From Clostridia bacterium (GTDB taxonomy: Bacteria > Bacillota > Clostridia > Oscillospirales > SIG627), in contig JAFXEX010000026.1 of assembly GCA_017520825.1 (NCBI GenBank), positions 79,384 through 143,383 on the forward strand: a stretch of DNA of 64,000 bases, given 5' to 3'. The notes below the pieces were generated by a model. It saw only the letters and a program-made list of their open reading frames with translations. It ran no database searches and was not told the DNA's origin. This document shows positions 24,936 through 32,986 of the stretch, piece by piece. The translations under genes were made by a program, and so were the position numbers. The stretch's first letter is position 1. The number at the start of each line of letters is the position of its first letter.

Positions 24936-25871
24936 TCATTTTGCTGGGGGATTTTTTCTCGTGCTCCTTACGGAAGAGGATATTATGTACCTTGGTCTGC
25001 CTTTGATTTCCTCATAAATGCGTGCAATGTAATATCCGATTATTCCAAGGCTTATCATAATTATGCTTCCTATGAAGATAGTTATAATAATTACCGTTGT
25101 CATACCCTCAAGAGCTCTGCCGATTATTTTATCAATAAGCGCCCACACTCCGAAGATAACCGATATTACCAGCATTACTATTCCAAGAGCCGTTACGATT
25201 TGCATTGGCGCAGTGGAAAAGGACGAAATGTTTGAAACGGCGTACTTTATCAGCCCTACGGTTGACCACTTGGATTCGCCGTCCACACGTTCCTTTACAT
25301 CATATTCAACCGTCGCTTTGTTGTAGCCCACCCAATAAGAAATCGCTCTGAAAAAGCCTCTTTCGGGCATTTTATTAATTACGTCCACTACTTTTCTGTC
25401 AAGAAGCTTGAAGTCGGAGGAATTTGCCATATCAAAGCCAGCCATACGGCTGATGGCTGAATAGAAAAATTTTGCGCCGAAGCTGTGCATTTTCTTTTCC
25501 TGCCCACGCTCTTTTTTAATTCCTTCAACTATTTCGTAGCCCTGCTCCCACAAGCGATACATCTCGATTATTTTTTCGGGGGGATGCTGAAGGTCACAGT
25601 CAATTACTACTGCACAGTCTCCGTTTACCGAGGCAAGTCCTGCAGATATGGCAGATTCCTTGCCGAAATTTCTTGAAAAATGAAGACCTATTACGTTTTC
25701 CTTCTCTTCGGAAAGACGGGTAATCATCTCATATGTATTGTCCTTCGAGCCGTCGTCCACGAATATGAACTCGCCTTCGATTTCGTTCTCTGCCAGCAAA
25801 GACTGTATTGCGCCGTATGCAAGCTCTATACATTTTTCTTCGTTATAGGCAGGTATAATTACGGATAACAT
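24936..25871 (-). CDS. GtrB/DPM1-like glycosyltransferase 2 (polyprenyl-phosphate sugar synthase)
   Basis: A 311-residue protein: a GT2 catalytic domain (MLSVIIPAYNEE at the start, FVDDGSKDNTYEM near residue 41, VIDCDLQHPPEKI near 88) followed by two membrane helices (about 222-245 and 258-285), the GtrB/ArnC/DPM1 architecture. These enzymes attach glucose or another sugar to undecaprenyl phosphate on the cytoplasmic side. I use the ATG at 25871, which has AAGGTGG seven bases before it, not the in-frame start 24 bases upstream. GtrA-like and GtrII-like partners are encoded in the same operon. Confidence 0.88.
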   Translation of the reverse strand: MLSVIIPAYNEEKCIELAYGAIQSLLAENEIEGEFIFVDDGSKDNTYEMITRLSEEKENVIGLHFSRNFGKESAISAGLASVNGDCAVVIDCDLQHPPEKIIEMYRLWEQGYEIVEGIKKERGQEKKMHSFGAKFFYSAISRMAGFDMANSSDFKLLDRKVVDVINKMPERGFFRAISYWVGYNKATVEYDVKERVDGESKWSTVGLIKYAVSNISSFSTAPMQIVTALGIVMLVISVIFGVWALIDKIIGRALEGMTTVIIITIFIGSIIMISLGIIGYYIARIYEEIKGRPRYIISSSVRSTRKNPPAK

Positions 25872-25881
25872 AAAAACCACC

Positions 25882-27264
25882 TTACTGTTTTTCAAATAAT
25901 TCTTCTAACTGTGTAACGGGTATGGGACGATAGAAATAATAGCCTTGAAGTATATCACACCCTGCTTCCACCACAGTGTTTTTGTGCTCTTCGGTTTCAA
26001 TGCCCTCGCACAGAGCCTTGAAGCCCAGGTCGTGAGCAGTCTGTATAATGTTTTTCAGGATTAAAAATCCCGTCTCGGTTGTTGCCCCTTGGGTTATTGC
26101 CTTATCAATTTTTACAATGCTTACGTCAAACTCTGCCAAATCTCCAAAGCTGGTGTATCCCTTGCCGAAATCGTCAAGAAGAATCAGGATACCCTTTTCC
26201 TTAAGACGGGCGAGATTTTTAATCATCACAGCCCTTTCGTCGTTGTTAAGGCTTTTATCCTCAAGAATTTCAACGGCAATGCAGGAGTAGTTGATTCCGT
26301 ATTTTTCTATGATATTAATAATGCTTTCAGCCAGATTTTCGTCGCAAAGGGTCTGACGGGAAAAATTGATAGTATATACGTATTTAGTGCGTTTTTCCCT
26401 GTCGCTTGAAATCCATTTGCAGTTTTTCTCAAATATGTAGTAGTCGAATTTCTCATTAAGTCCAACGTTATTTACTGCTGAAAGGAAATGGTACGGCGTT
26501 AAAACGCCTTCTGTGGCAGAATTGAGTCGGGACAGAACCTCGGCTCCTATAATTTTGTTGGTTTTAGCGTCTAAAATAGGTTGATACTCAAGGAAAAATC
26601 TGTTGTTGTCAATTTCGTTTTGTATGTTGTTCTCAATTTTAATTTTTCTTTCAAAGGCCTTTCCGTTGGAGCTGTCCCACTGACAGTATAAAACGCCTTT
26701 ATCCTCTGCCATACTGCACGCCTGCTTTGCTCTTGCCAGCGCAGTTTTAAAAGGCACGTCGGTTGAGCTGGTCAGGTGATAGCCGAAATTCACACGCACA
26801 AGGTTAACGGCGCCCTGCTTTGCCAGGGCTTCGTTGATTTCCTCAAAGCATTTGTCAATACAGCTTTCCAGACCGTCAGTCTCCAGACCGTTTAACGCAA
26901 CGAAATTCTCTTTTCCGTAAAGGGAGATTTCTCCACCTATGGCAAGGCACAAATGCCTGAACAGAATTTTTTTGATCTGCTCGTACATTCTCATAGCCTT
27001 TGACTCTGCATACAGTCTTTTCATTCCGTCAAGGGAGACTGAAACGTACACTATGGCGCGATTTTTCCTCAAGGCGCCACCTTTTTTAAAATCGTCTTCT
27101 ATTCTTCCTATACCACAAAAGCTTTTTTCAGCACTTCCCTTGGCAGTTCTTACGGATTTTATTGTAAAGTACAGACCGATAAGCACCGTTATAAGAAAAA
27201 ACGTTGCAAGGACGGTTATAATAACGTAAGGGTATTCAAAAATCGGGGATTCAAAAATTTTCAT
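25882..27264 (-). CDS. Degenerate GGDEF-EAL protein, probable c-di-GMP phosphodiesterase
   Basis: A 460-residue protein with one N-terminal membrane helix (about 12-34), a GGDEF-like domain (about 65-200) and an EAL domain (about 215-455). The cyclase signature is YGKENF instead of GGDEF, so synthesis is unlikely. The EAL residues are intact: AEVLSRL, TINFSRQ, VEILED, LDDFGKGYTS, VKIDKA, CEGIETEEH and ILQGYYFYRP. In known proteins of this layout the degenerate GGDEF often binds GTP and activates the EAL domain; that is inference here. It lies between glycosyltransferase genes near the end of the operon. Confidence 0.88.
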   Translation of the reverse strand: MKIFESPIFEYPYVIITVLATFFLITVLIGLYFTIKSVRTAKGSAEKSFCGIGRIEDDFKKGGALRKNRAIVYVSVSLDGMKRLYAESKAMRMYEQIKKILFRHLCLAIGGEISLYGKENFVALNGLETDGLESCIDKCFEEINEALAKQGAVNLVRVNFGYHLTSSTDVPFKTALARAKQACSMAEDKGVLYCQWDSSNGKAFERKIKIENNIQNEIDNNRFFLEYQPILDAKTNKIIGAEVLSRLNSATEGVLTPYHFLSAVNNVGLNEKFDYYIFEKNCKWISSDREKRTKYVYTINFSRQTLCDENLAESIINIIEKYGINYSCIAVEILEDKSLNNDERAVMIKNLARLKEKGILILLDDFGKGYTSFGDLAEFDVSIVKIDKAITQGATTETGFLILKNIIQTAHDLGFKALCEGIETEEHKNTVVEAGCDILQGYYFYRPIPVTQLEELFEKQ

Positions 27265-27279
27265 CTTACGGATACCTGC

Positions 27280-28347
27280 TTATATTTTTTCAAAAATTGG
27301 GAATTCCTTTGTTCCTGCCGTCTGCCTCAGCCCTATATCCTTTGCAACCTTTATACATTTTTCAACGTCTTTTTTAGCCGTTTGCTTTCTTCGGGCAATT
27401 TCTTTTATCAAAAACAAGGGATTAAAGCTGAGCATAGCCTTCAAAACTTGGGCTTTTGACACGCCGTGTCTTTTATATTCTGCCAGAACCTCAAGAAGAG
27501 CGTAGCTCAGGGTGTCCTCGGTTAAGCTTTTTGTGGCAGTACCCTTCAGCCATTTTGCATATTCAAGGAATTTCTTTACGTCGGGAGTCTCTGTAAAGTA
27601 GATTCCACTGATATAGAACTCTCGCATATTTTCATCTATTTTTTCAAGGAGCGCTCCATAATATTTTTCCTGTATCTTAAGCACCTCGGTGTGCTGTCTT
27701 TCAAGGGTGGTGCTTGTAATTTGCTTATCGTGAAGTCGGTAAATCAAAAGACATTCGGGAAGAATTTCTATTTTCTGATTTTCTCTTACCATTCTCGTCC
27801 ACAGCTCAAGGTCCTCGGTACACGTAAGGGTGGTATCGTAATTAAACCTTTTCATAACCTCGGCTCTGGCAATAACACCGGGGTGAAGTATGGGATTTGA
27901 CACGAGAAGCATTGCCTTCAACGCCTCGTTATCACATCTTCCACCTGCGCCACCCGACATATATACGCCGTTTTTAACGGTCATAAATCTGCAGGAGGAC
28001 AAGGCTACGTCGCTATGCTCTTCCATAAATTTATATTGCTTTTCAAGTCTGTCGGGAAGGCATATATCGTCTGCATCCATTCTCGCTACGTATTTGCCCC
28101 AGGAAAGAGCGATAGCCCTGTTCAGCGACTTGGGAAGTCTTAAATTAACCTCGTTGTCATAAACCTTTATTCTGTCGTCCTTGAGAGCAAACTCTTCAAG
28201 TATTTCAGCCGTGGAGTCCGTAGAGCAGTCGTTTATAACGATCAGCTCCCAGTTTTTGAAGGTCTGACTTCTGACGCTCTCTATGGCTTCTGCAAGGTAT
28301 GCCTCGCCGTTATATACGCTCATTATTACAGATATATCAGGTGTCAT
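27280..28347 (-). CDS. Glycosyltransferase family 2
   Basis: A 355-residue protein with a GT-A fold: ISVIMSVYNGEAYLAEAIES at the N-terminus, VINDCSTDSTAEIL near residue 36, the metal-binding ARMDADD near 89 and a later ED pair in TCTEDLELWTRMV near 178 that provides the catalytic base in such enzymes. It has no membrane helix. It should add one sugar to the growing lipid-linked repeat unit; donor and linkage are unknown. AAAGGG precedes the ATG; it follows the next GT2 gene by 4 bases. Confidence 0.88.
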   Translation of the reverse strand: MTPDISVIMSVYNGEAYLAEAIESVRSQTFKNWELIVINDCSTDSTAEILEEFALKDDRIKVYDNEVNLRLPKSLNRAIALSWGKYVARMDADDICLPDRLEKQYKFMEEHSDVALSSCRFMTVKNGVYMSGGAGGRCDNEALKAMLLVSNPILHPGVIARAEVMKRFNYDTTLTCTEDLELWTRMVRENQKIEILPECLLIYRLHDKQITSTTLERQHTEVLKIQEKYYGALLEKIDENMREFYISGIYFTETPDVKKFLEYAKWLKGTATKSLTEDTLSYALLEVLAEYKRHGVSKAQVLKAMLSFNPLFLIKEIARRKQTAKKDVEKCIKVAKDIGLRQTAGTKEFPIFEKI

Positions 28348-28351
28348 AGTT

Positions 28352-29371
28352 TTACCCTTTCTTCAGGAGTTTTTTGATGCTTTTACATAGATTAAGAAAA
28401 TAAAACGCAACTCTGTAGCAATTTTTCTTCATAAGAAATATAGCTATTTTGCTTTTAAGGGATATATTGTCAAATTCGGCAAGGGGGATTTTTTCCCTAT
28501 GTATTGAATTTGCGATATTTTCCTTTATTGCCTTTATGCTTTTAAAGTGATTGCCCTCTGCTGCCGACGCTAATATTGCAAAGCACATAAAGCAGGAGTA
28601 ACGGCAAAGCTGTTTATCAAAATCCGTAACTCTTCCGAGATTGTTTTTACTTACCTCGTTTATGACGTTTTCCACCAGATAAATCTGCTTTGTATTGAAT
28701 TCCTTGGACAAGGAGTCGTCTCTTACGGTGTATAAATAGGCTTCCTTTTTGCTTATAAACACACTCTTGGCCTGAAGGTAACATGGAACAACGCAACACA
28801 AATCCTCACCCAACGAGATTTTTTCACTGACGTTCAGCTGATTGGGGGTAAGAAGCTCTCTTTTAACTGCTTTTCCCGACAGATAATAGGACATATGATT
28901 CATATCCTTGTCCATTAAAAGTCTTGGGAAAACGTATTTTTCTACGTCCTTTTCGGTATAAAGCCCCTCGTCAAGTCCGTCGTTTGTGATATTGACGGTC
29001 TTTCCGTTTTTAACCCATCTGTATGAGAAGGATACCATATCGCAAGAGGTTTCGGTTATTATTTTATGGGCGCATTCCAGCGTGTCCCTTTCAATAAGGT
29101 CGTCCGAATCCAGATTGAACACGTAGTCGCCAAGGGCTTCCTTTATTCCTGCCCGACGGGCGCTTGCAAGTCCTCCGTTGGTCTTATGGACTACCCTTAT
29201 ACGCCCATCCTTTTCTTTGTAGCCGTCACAGATTTCAGGGCATCTGTCGGGAGAGCCATCGTCCACCAGAATAAGCTCAAAATCGGAAAAGGTCTGATTT
29301 AAAACGCTCTCGATACAGCCCGATAAATATTTTTCCACCTTATATACAGGCACTATTACGGAAAAGAACAT
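28352..29371 (-). CDS. Glycosyltransferase family 2
   Basis: A 339-residue cytoplasmic GT2 enzyme: FFSVIVPVYKVEKYL, LVDDGSPDRCPEIC near residue 34, FNLDSDD near 90 as the metal-binding motif, and LGEDLCC near 188 in the acceptor-side loop. The C-terminus ends in basic sequence (LCKSIKKLLKKG). One of three consecutive GT2 genes of similar length but distinct sequence, which points to a repeat unit of several sugars. AGGTGAG precedes the ATG. Confidence 0.88.
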   Translation of the reverse strand: MFFSVIVPVYKVEKYLSGCIESVLNQTFSDFELILVDDGSPDRCPEICDGYKEKDGRIRVVHKTNGGLASARRAGIKEALGDYVFNLDSDDLIERDTLECAHKIITETSCDMVSFSYRWVKNGKTVNITNDGLDEGLYTEKDVEKYVFPRLLMDKDMNHMSYYLSGKAVKRELLTPNQLNVSEKISLGEDLCCVVPCYLQAKSVFISKKEAYLYTVRDDSLSKEFNTKQIYLVENVINEVSKNNLGRVTDFDKQLCRYSCFMCFAILASAAEGNHFKSIKAIKENIANSIHREKIPLAEFDNISLKSKIAIFLMKKNCYRVAFYFLNLCKSIKKLLKKG

Positions 29372-29379
29372 ATTCTCAC

Positions 29380-30438
29380 CTATTTATTTCTTAATTCTAC
29401 AAGTATTTTTAAAAGAAGGTACATTCTGTATTTCACGCCGTAGGCAAACACTCTCTGTCCCAAGGGAAGTGTTCCGAGAGGGTATGCTTTGAGGGCTTTT
29501 ACGGTTAAATCGTGCGTGCACACCGTCCTCAATCTTTTTTTCAGGTGGGCGTAGCTGATGCCCTCGTCCTTGGCGTGCATTATTTCCTGAGAGCAGATTA
29601 CTCTGCACATTGCCTGCCAGAATCTGTACACGTAAATCTGATATTCTTCCTGCTTGATATCCTTTTTAAATCTCTTTTCAACCTGCTCTACAAAAACCAG
29701 GCTTTTCTCAAATCTGTCCTTTTTATAGGATTTGGATATTGACTCTCCGTTTCTGCAATAGCTGTAAAAGGCTTCGTTTATTCCCGTTGCCTTATTTATG
29801 CAGGAGATATAATCTATCATAAACAGAGCATCCTCAGAGAGCATCTCCCTCTCCGACTTAAAGGTAATATTATTTTTCCTTATTATATCGGCTTTAAAGA
29901 GGTTTTTCCAGATACTCATTCCGTATTTACTGTCGTCACTGTCCTCGGGAGTAGCTCCAACGATACCCATACGAAGCTTTTTCAGGCTTTCCTCGGTATC
30001 AAAATGAGTATCGCTGTCAAAATATGCCTTTGGCTTTACCTCGCCCTCCTTGCCGAACATATTTCCGTCCACGAACAGAACGCCCGACATTACCAGGTCG
30101 GAATTATACAGTACTGCCTTGTCATAAAGAGCTTTAAACATATTGAGGTCTACGAAATCGTCCGAATCCACAAAGCCGATATATTCCCCGGTGGCAACCT
30201 CAAGCGCCGTGTTGCGTGCGTATCCTGCGCCCTCGTTTACCTTGTGGATAACCTTTATTCGCGAGTCCTCTTTTGCCATTTCGTTGCAGATGGCAAGGGA
30301 GGAATCGGTTGAGGAATCGTCAACGAGTATTATCTCAATATTCTCAAGAGTCTGCTTTCTCAAGGAGCTTATGCATCTGTGGAGATGTTTTTCTGCATTG
30401 TATACGGGGACGATAATACTTACTTCAGGCTGTGGCAC
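29380..30438 (-). CDS. Glycosyltransferase family 2
   Basis: A 352-residue GT2 enzyme: VSIIVPVYNAEKHLHRCISS, LVDDSSTDSSLAIC near residue 36, GFVDSDDFVD near 91 and LSEDALFMIDY near 203. It appears to start with GTG at 30438; GAGG eight bases upstream overlaps the stop of the preceding gene, which suggests translational coupling. It is the first of the trio of GT2 genes in transcription order. Sugar specificity is unknown. Confidence 0.87.
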   Translation of the reverse strand: MPQPEVSIIVPVYNAEKHLHRCISSLRKQTLENIEIILVDDSSTDSSLAICNEMAKEDSRIKVIHKVNEGAGYARNTALEVATGEYIGFVDSDDFVDLNMFKALYDKAVLYNSDLVMSGVLFVDGNMFGKEGEVKPKAYFDSDTHFDTEESLKKLRMGIVGATPEDSDDSKYGMSIWKNLFKADIIRKNNITFKSEREMLSEDALFMIDYISCINKATGINEAFYSYCRNGESISKSYKKDRFEKSLVFVEQVEKRFKKDIKQEEYQIYVYRFWQAMCRVICSQEIMHAKDEGISYAHLKKRLRTVCTHDLTVKALKAYPLGTLPLGQRVFAYGVKYRMYLLLKILVELRNK

Positions 30439-30443
30439 GGCAT

Positions 30444-31652
30444 TTACCTCGCAACTAGTTTTTCATATTCCTTAATGAGAATATCGGCGTAGCTCTCTAC
30501 GCTCAAAACGTTGTCCTTTTCGTTCTTACAGTTTTCTCTCAGGATGTTATAGTAGTCCTCATTTTCCAGAGTTTCTCTCAATTTTTCAGCAATTCCTTCG
30601 GGTGTAGGCTCGTTTACAAGAGTACCCGTAACGCCGTCCTTTACAAGCTCTGCCATTCCACCACTGTTCATGGTGACAACCGGCACGCCCATACAATGAG
30701 CTTCAAGTATGGAGAGAGGACAGTTTTCGTAGCATACCGAGGGCAACAGCAAAACCTTTGCGTTTCCCATAAGCTCTGTGAGCTTGTCCCCCGTAAGAAA
30801 TCCTGCAAGCTTGATATTGGGGATATCCTTCAGCATATCCTCGTCGGGACCACTTCCTGCAATTATGAAGGTATATTCGGGGAGAAGCTTTGCAGTCCCT
30901 GCAATATTTGCAATGCCCTTTTCCTTGGAAAGCCTTCCTACGAATACCACGTAGGAATCCTCTTTTCTGTGGGTGCCTGCAAATTTTTCTTTGTTTATAA
31001 AATTATGTATGGTTACCGTCTTGCCCTTGTAATACTCCCTTGAGGACAAAAGCTTGTTTTCAAGAAAATTACTTGGACATACGAACAAATCTACCTTTTT
31101 ATAGGTTTTAAGCAAGGAATAAAGCTTTGCTTCAACCACACCCAAAACACTCTTTACAAAGGAGCCGTGAATACACTTGTTTTTTATACAATGGATATGG
31201 GCTCCGTTGATGCACCTTTCACAAGGCACGTTTTTGTCAAAGTTATAAAGAAGATGATTGGGACAAATCATCTGATAGTCGTGCACCGTCTGAACTACGG
31301 GAACGCCCTTTTTCTTAATACCGTCGATTATGGACGGAGTGAGCTGGAAATTTATGTTGTTCATATGAACTACGTCGGGCTTAAAATCATCTATAACCTG
31401 CATAATCTTTTTCTTTGCCTCAAAGGAATAGATAATCTTAAAGGGATATAAAAGCCTTGCAAGTCCCTTGGAGTGAAAATCCATATTCTGCGTGTATAAG
31501 CCAATTGAATTTCCTACGGTATTACCTTTGTCGTACATACCGAAAAACTCAACCTCGTGTCCCATCCTTTTAAGATGCTCTGCAAGATAGAGCATATAGC
31601 TCTCACTGCCTCCACGGGGGTAGAGAAATTTATTTACCATCAAAATTTTCAT
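30444..31652 (-). CDS. Glycosyltransferase family 4
   Basis: A 402-residue GT-B enzyme. The N-terminal half begins MKILMVNKFLYPRGGSESY, a glycine-rich acceptor-side loop. The C-terminal half holds VVFVGRLSKEKGI near residue 229 and LLPSVCYENCPLSILEAHCMGVPVV near 302, the E-x7-E nucleotide-sugar site. A cysteine-rich stretch in between (residues 130-175, CPNH, CERC, CIKNKCIH) may bind a metal and also occurs in some relatives. The start codon overlaps the stop of the polymerase gene by 4 bases. Confidence 0.9.
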   Translation of the reverse strand: MKILMVNKFLYPRGGSESYMLYLAEHLKRMGHEVEFFGMYDKGNTVGNSIGLYTQNMDFHSKGLARLLYPFKIIYSFEAKKKIMQVIDDFKPDVVHMNNINFQLTPSIIDGIKKKGVPVVQTVHDYQMICPNHLLYNFDKNVPCERCINGAHIHCIKNKCIHGSFVKSVLGVVEAKLYSLLKTYKKVDLFVCPSNFLENKLLSSREYYKGKTVTIHNFINKEKFAGTHRKEDSYVVFVGRLSKEKGIANIAGTAKLLPEYTFIIAGSGPDEDMLKDIPNIKLAGFLTGDKLTELMGNAKVLLLPSVCYENCPLSILEAHCMGVPVVTMNSGGMAELVKDGVTGTLVNEPTPEGIAEKLRETLENEDYYNILRENCKNEKDNVLSVESYADILIKEYEKLVAR

Positions 31653-32953
31653 AGCAGTCGTTCACTTTCCTCTATTTGATTAGCCTTGGAAACGCACCCA
31701 AACATCTTGCTTTCACACCGACACACGTTTTCCTCAAAGGAATTACCCATCATCAGCATTGCGAGAACGCCTGTGAGCAAGGGATAGTTCATAGTATTGT
31801 CTGTGGTTGATACGATTATCAGGTAAAGGGTGAGTATGAAGGAAACGATAGCGTTATCCGTGTTGCCCTTCCTTCCAAAGTACCACACTCTGATAAGTGT
31901 CATTGACACGAGCCATATTATGTATCCCCAAAAGCCCAAATCAATGAAGTGCTGGAGAAAGTCGTTATGAACCGAGGCAACGCCCACGTTCATAAAGGTA
32001 TTGAGCTGATAGGTTAAAAAGCCGATGCCGTTACCGAGAAAGCTTGGGTCGAAGTCATAAAATTCGTCTACTGCGTTGTAAATCTCAACGCGTCCACTTG
32101 TGTTTATTCCTGCTTTTTCAAGCAATTCAAAGGCGTCCATCTTAATAAGCGCGATATAACCGATAAGAAGCGCAATTACAACGCAGGTAAAGAAGGTAAC
32201 GAGCCTGCTTGCCGTTTTTGCGTTGTATCGTGCAATAAATTTCAAAAGATAGCCAAAGGCAAGGGATAAGGCAATAGCAATTATGGCAATTCTCTTAAAG
32301 GCTGACAAAAAGCAGAAAAGACTGAGCAAAAGCAATATAAAATATACGATGCTTTTCTTTGGCTTGTATAGCATATAAATCAGATACGCACCCAGACAGA
32401 AGGCAAGCTCGTGAATTTCTGCCTGAACGATAATATCTCCCGTTACACCTGCAAAGGTGGTCACAAGAGTTACGAATTCCGAAAGATAGCTTCCAAGTCC
32501 GTTCTGCGCAATAACCGTAAGTATCATCAAAAGATTTGCGATTAAAATGGCTATAAGGTTGTACCATACGCCCTTTCTGCCGAAAACGTAGAGAAGCGCG
32601 CCTGCTCCCAAAGCAAAGGAAAGCATATTGGCGTATATAAAGGAGCTTGAAAGACCTCTTGAAATAACGCCCACGTCAACAGTTTCCATAAACCATATGA
32701 ACAGTGAAGCTACCGTTGTAACAAGAAGAGGAATACTGTAAACGCACGCATCACGAAAGGCGACGAAGCCCCTTGCAATATTGGGCTTATAGAGAAATAC
32801 AAGAGTTGCGCTACCGAAGAGAACCAGGGCAAAGGCGTGACGGTAAGTAACGTGCAAGCCTACGTCGATGTATTCGTTTAAGAAGTAATACATCATTACG
32901 GCTACAACCATAAAATAAAACGCTTTTGCTTTTTCAAGTATTTTATTTTCCAC
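31649..32953 (-). CDS. O-antigen polymerase-like membrane protein (Wzy)
   Basis: A 434-residue polytopic protein with roughly ten to eleven hydrophobic segments. The large outer loop contains SGRVEIYNAVDEFY and VHNDFLQHFIDLG, fitting the R...H-N-D pattern of the Wzy/WaaL superfamily. In a Wzx/Wzy pathway it polymerises undecaprenyl-linked repeat units outside the membrane. It lies directly after the Wzz-like gene, its usual partner. GTG start with GGAGG seven bases before it. Confidence 0.85.
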   Translation of the reverse strand: MENKILEKAKAFYFMVVAVMMYYFLNEYIDVGLHVTYRHAFALVLFGSATLVFLYKPNIARGFVAFRDACVYSIPLLVTTVASLFIWFMETVDVGVISRGLSSSFIYANMLSFALGAGALLYVFGRKGVWYNLIAILIANLLMILTVIAQNGLGSYLSEFVTLVTTFAGVTGDIIVQAEIHELAFCLGAYLIYMLYKPKKSIVYFILLLLSLFCFLSAFKRIAIIAIALSLAFGYLLKFIARYNAKTASRLVTFFTCVVIALLIGYIALIKMDAFELLEKAGINTSGRVEIYNAVDEFYDFDPSFLGNGIGFLTYQLNTFMNVGVASVHNDFLQHFIDLGFWGYIIWLVSMTLIRVWYFGRKGNTDNAIVSFILTLYLIIVSTTDNTMNYPLLTGVLAMLMMGNSFEENVCRCESKMFGCVSKANQIEESERLL

Positions 32954-32986
32954 ACCACGCCCTCCTTTCTCTTATATCAGACGCTT

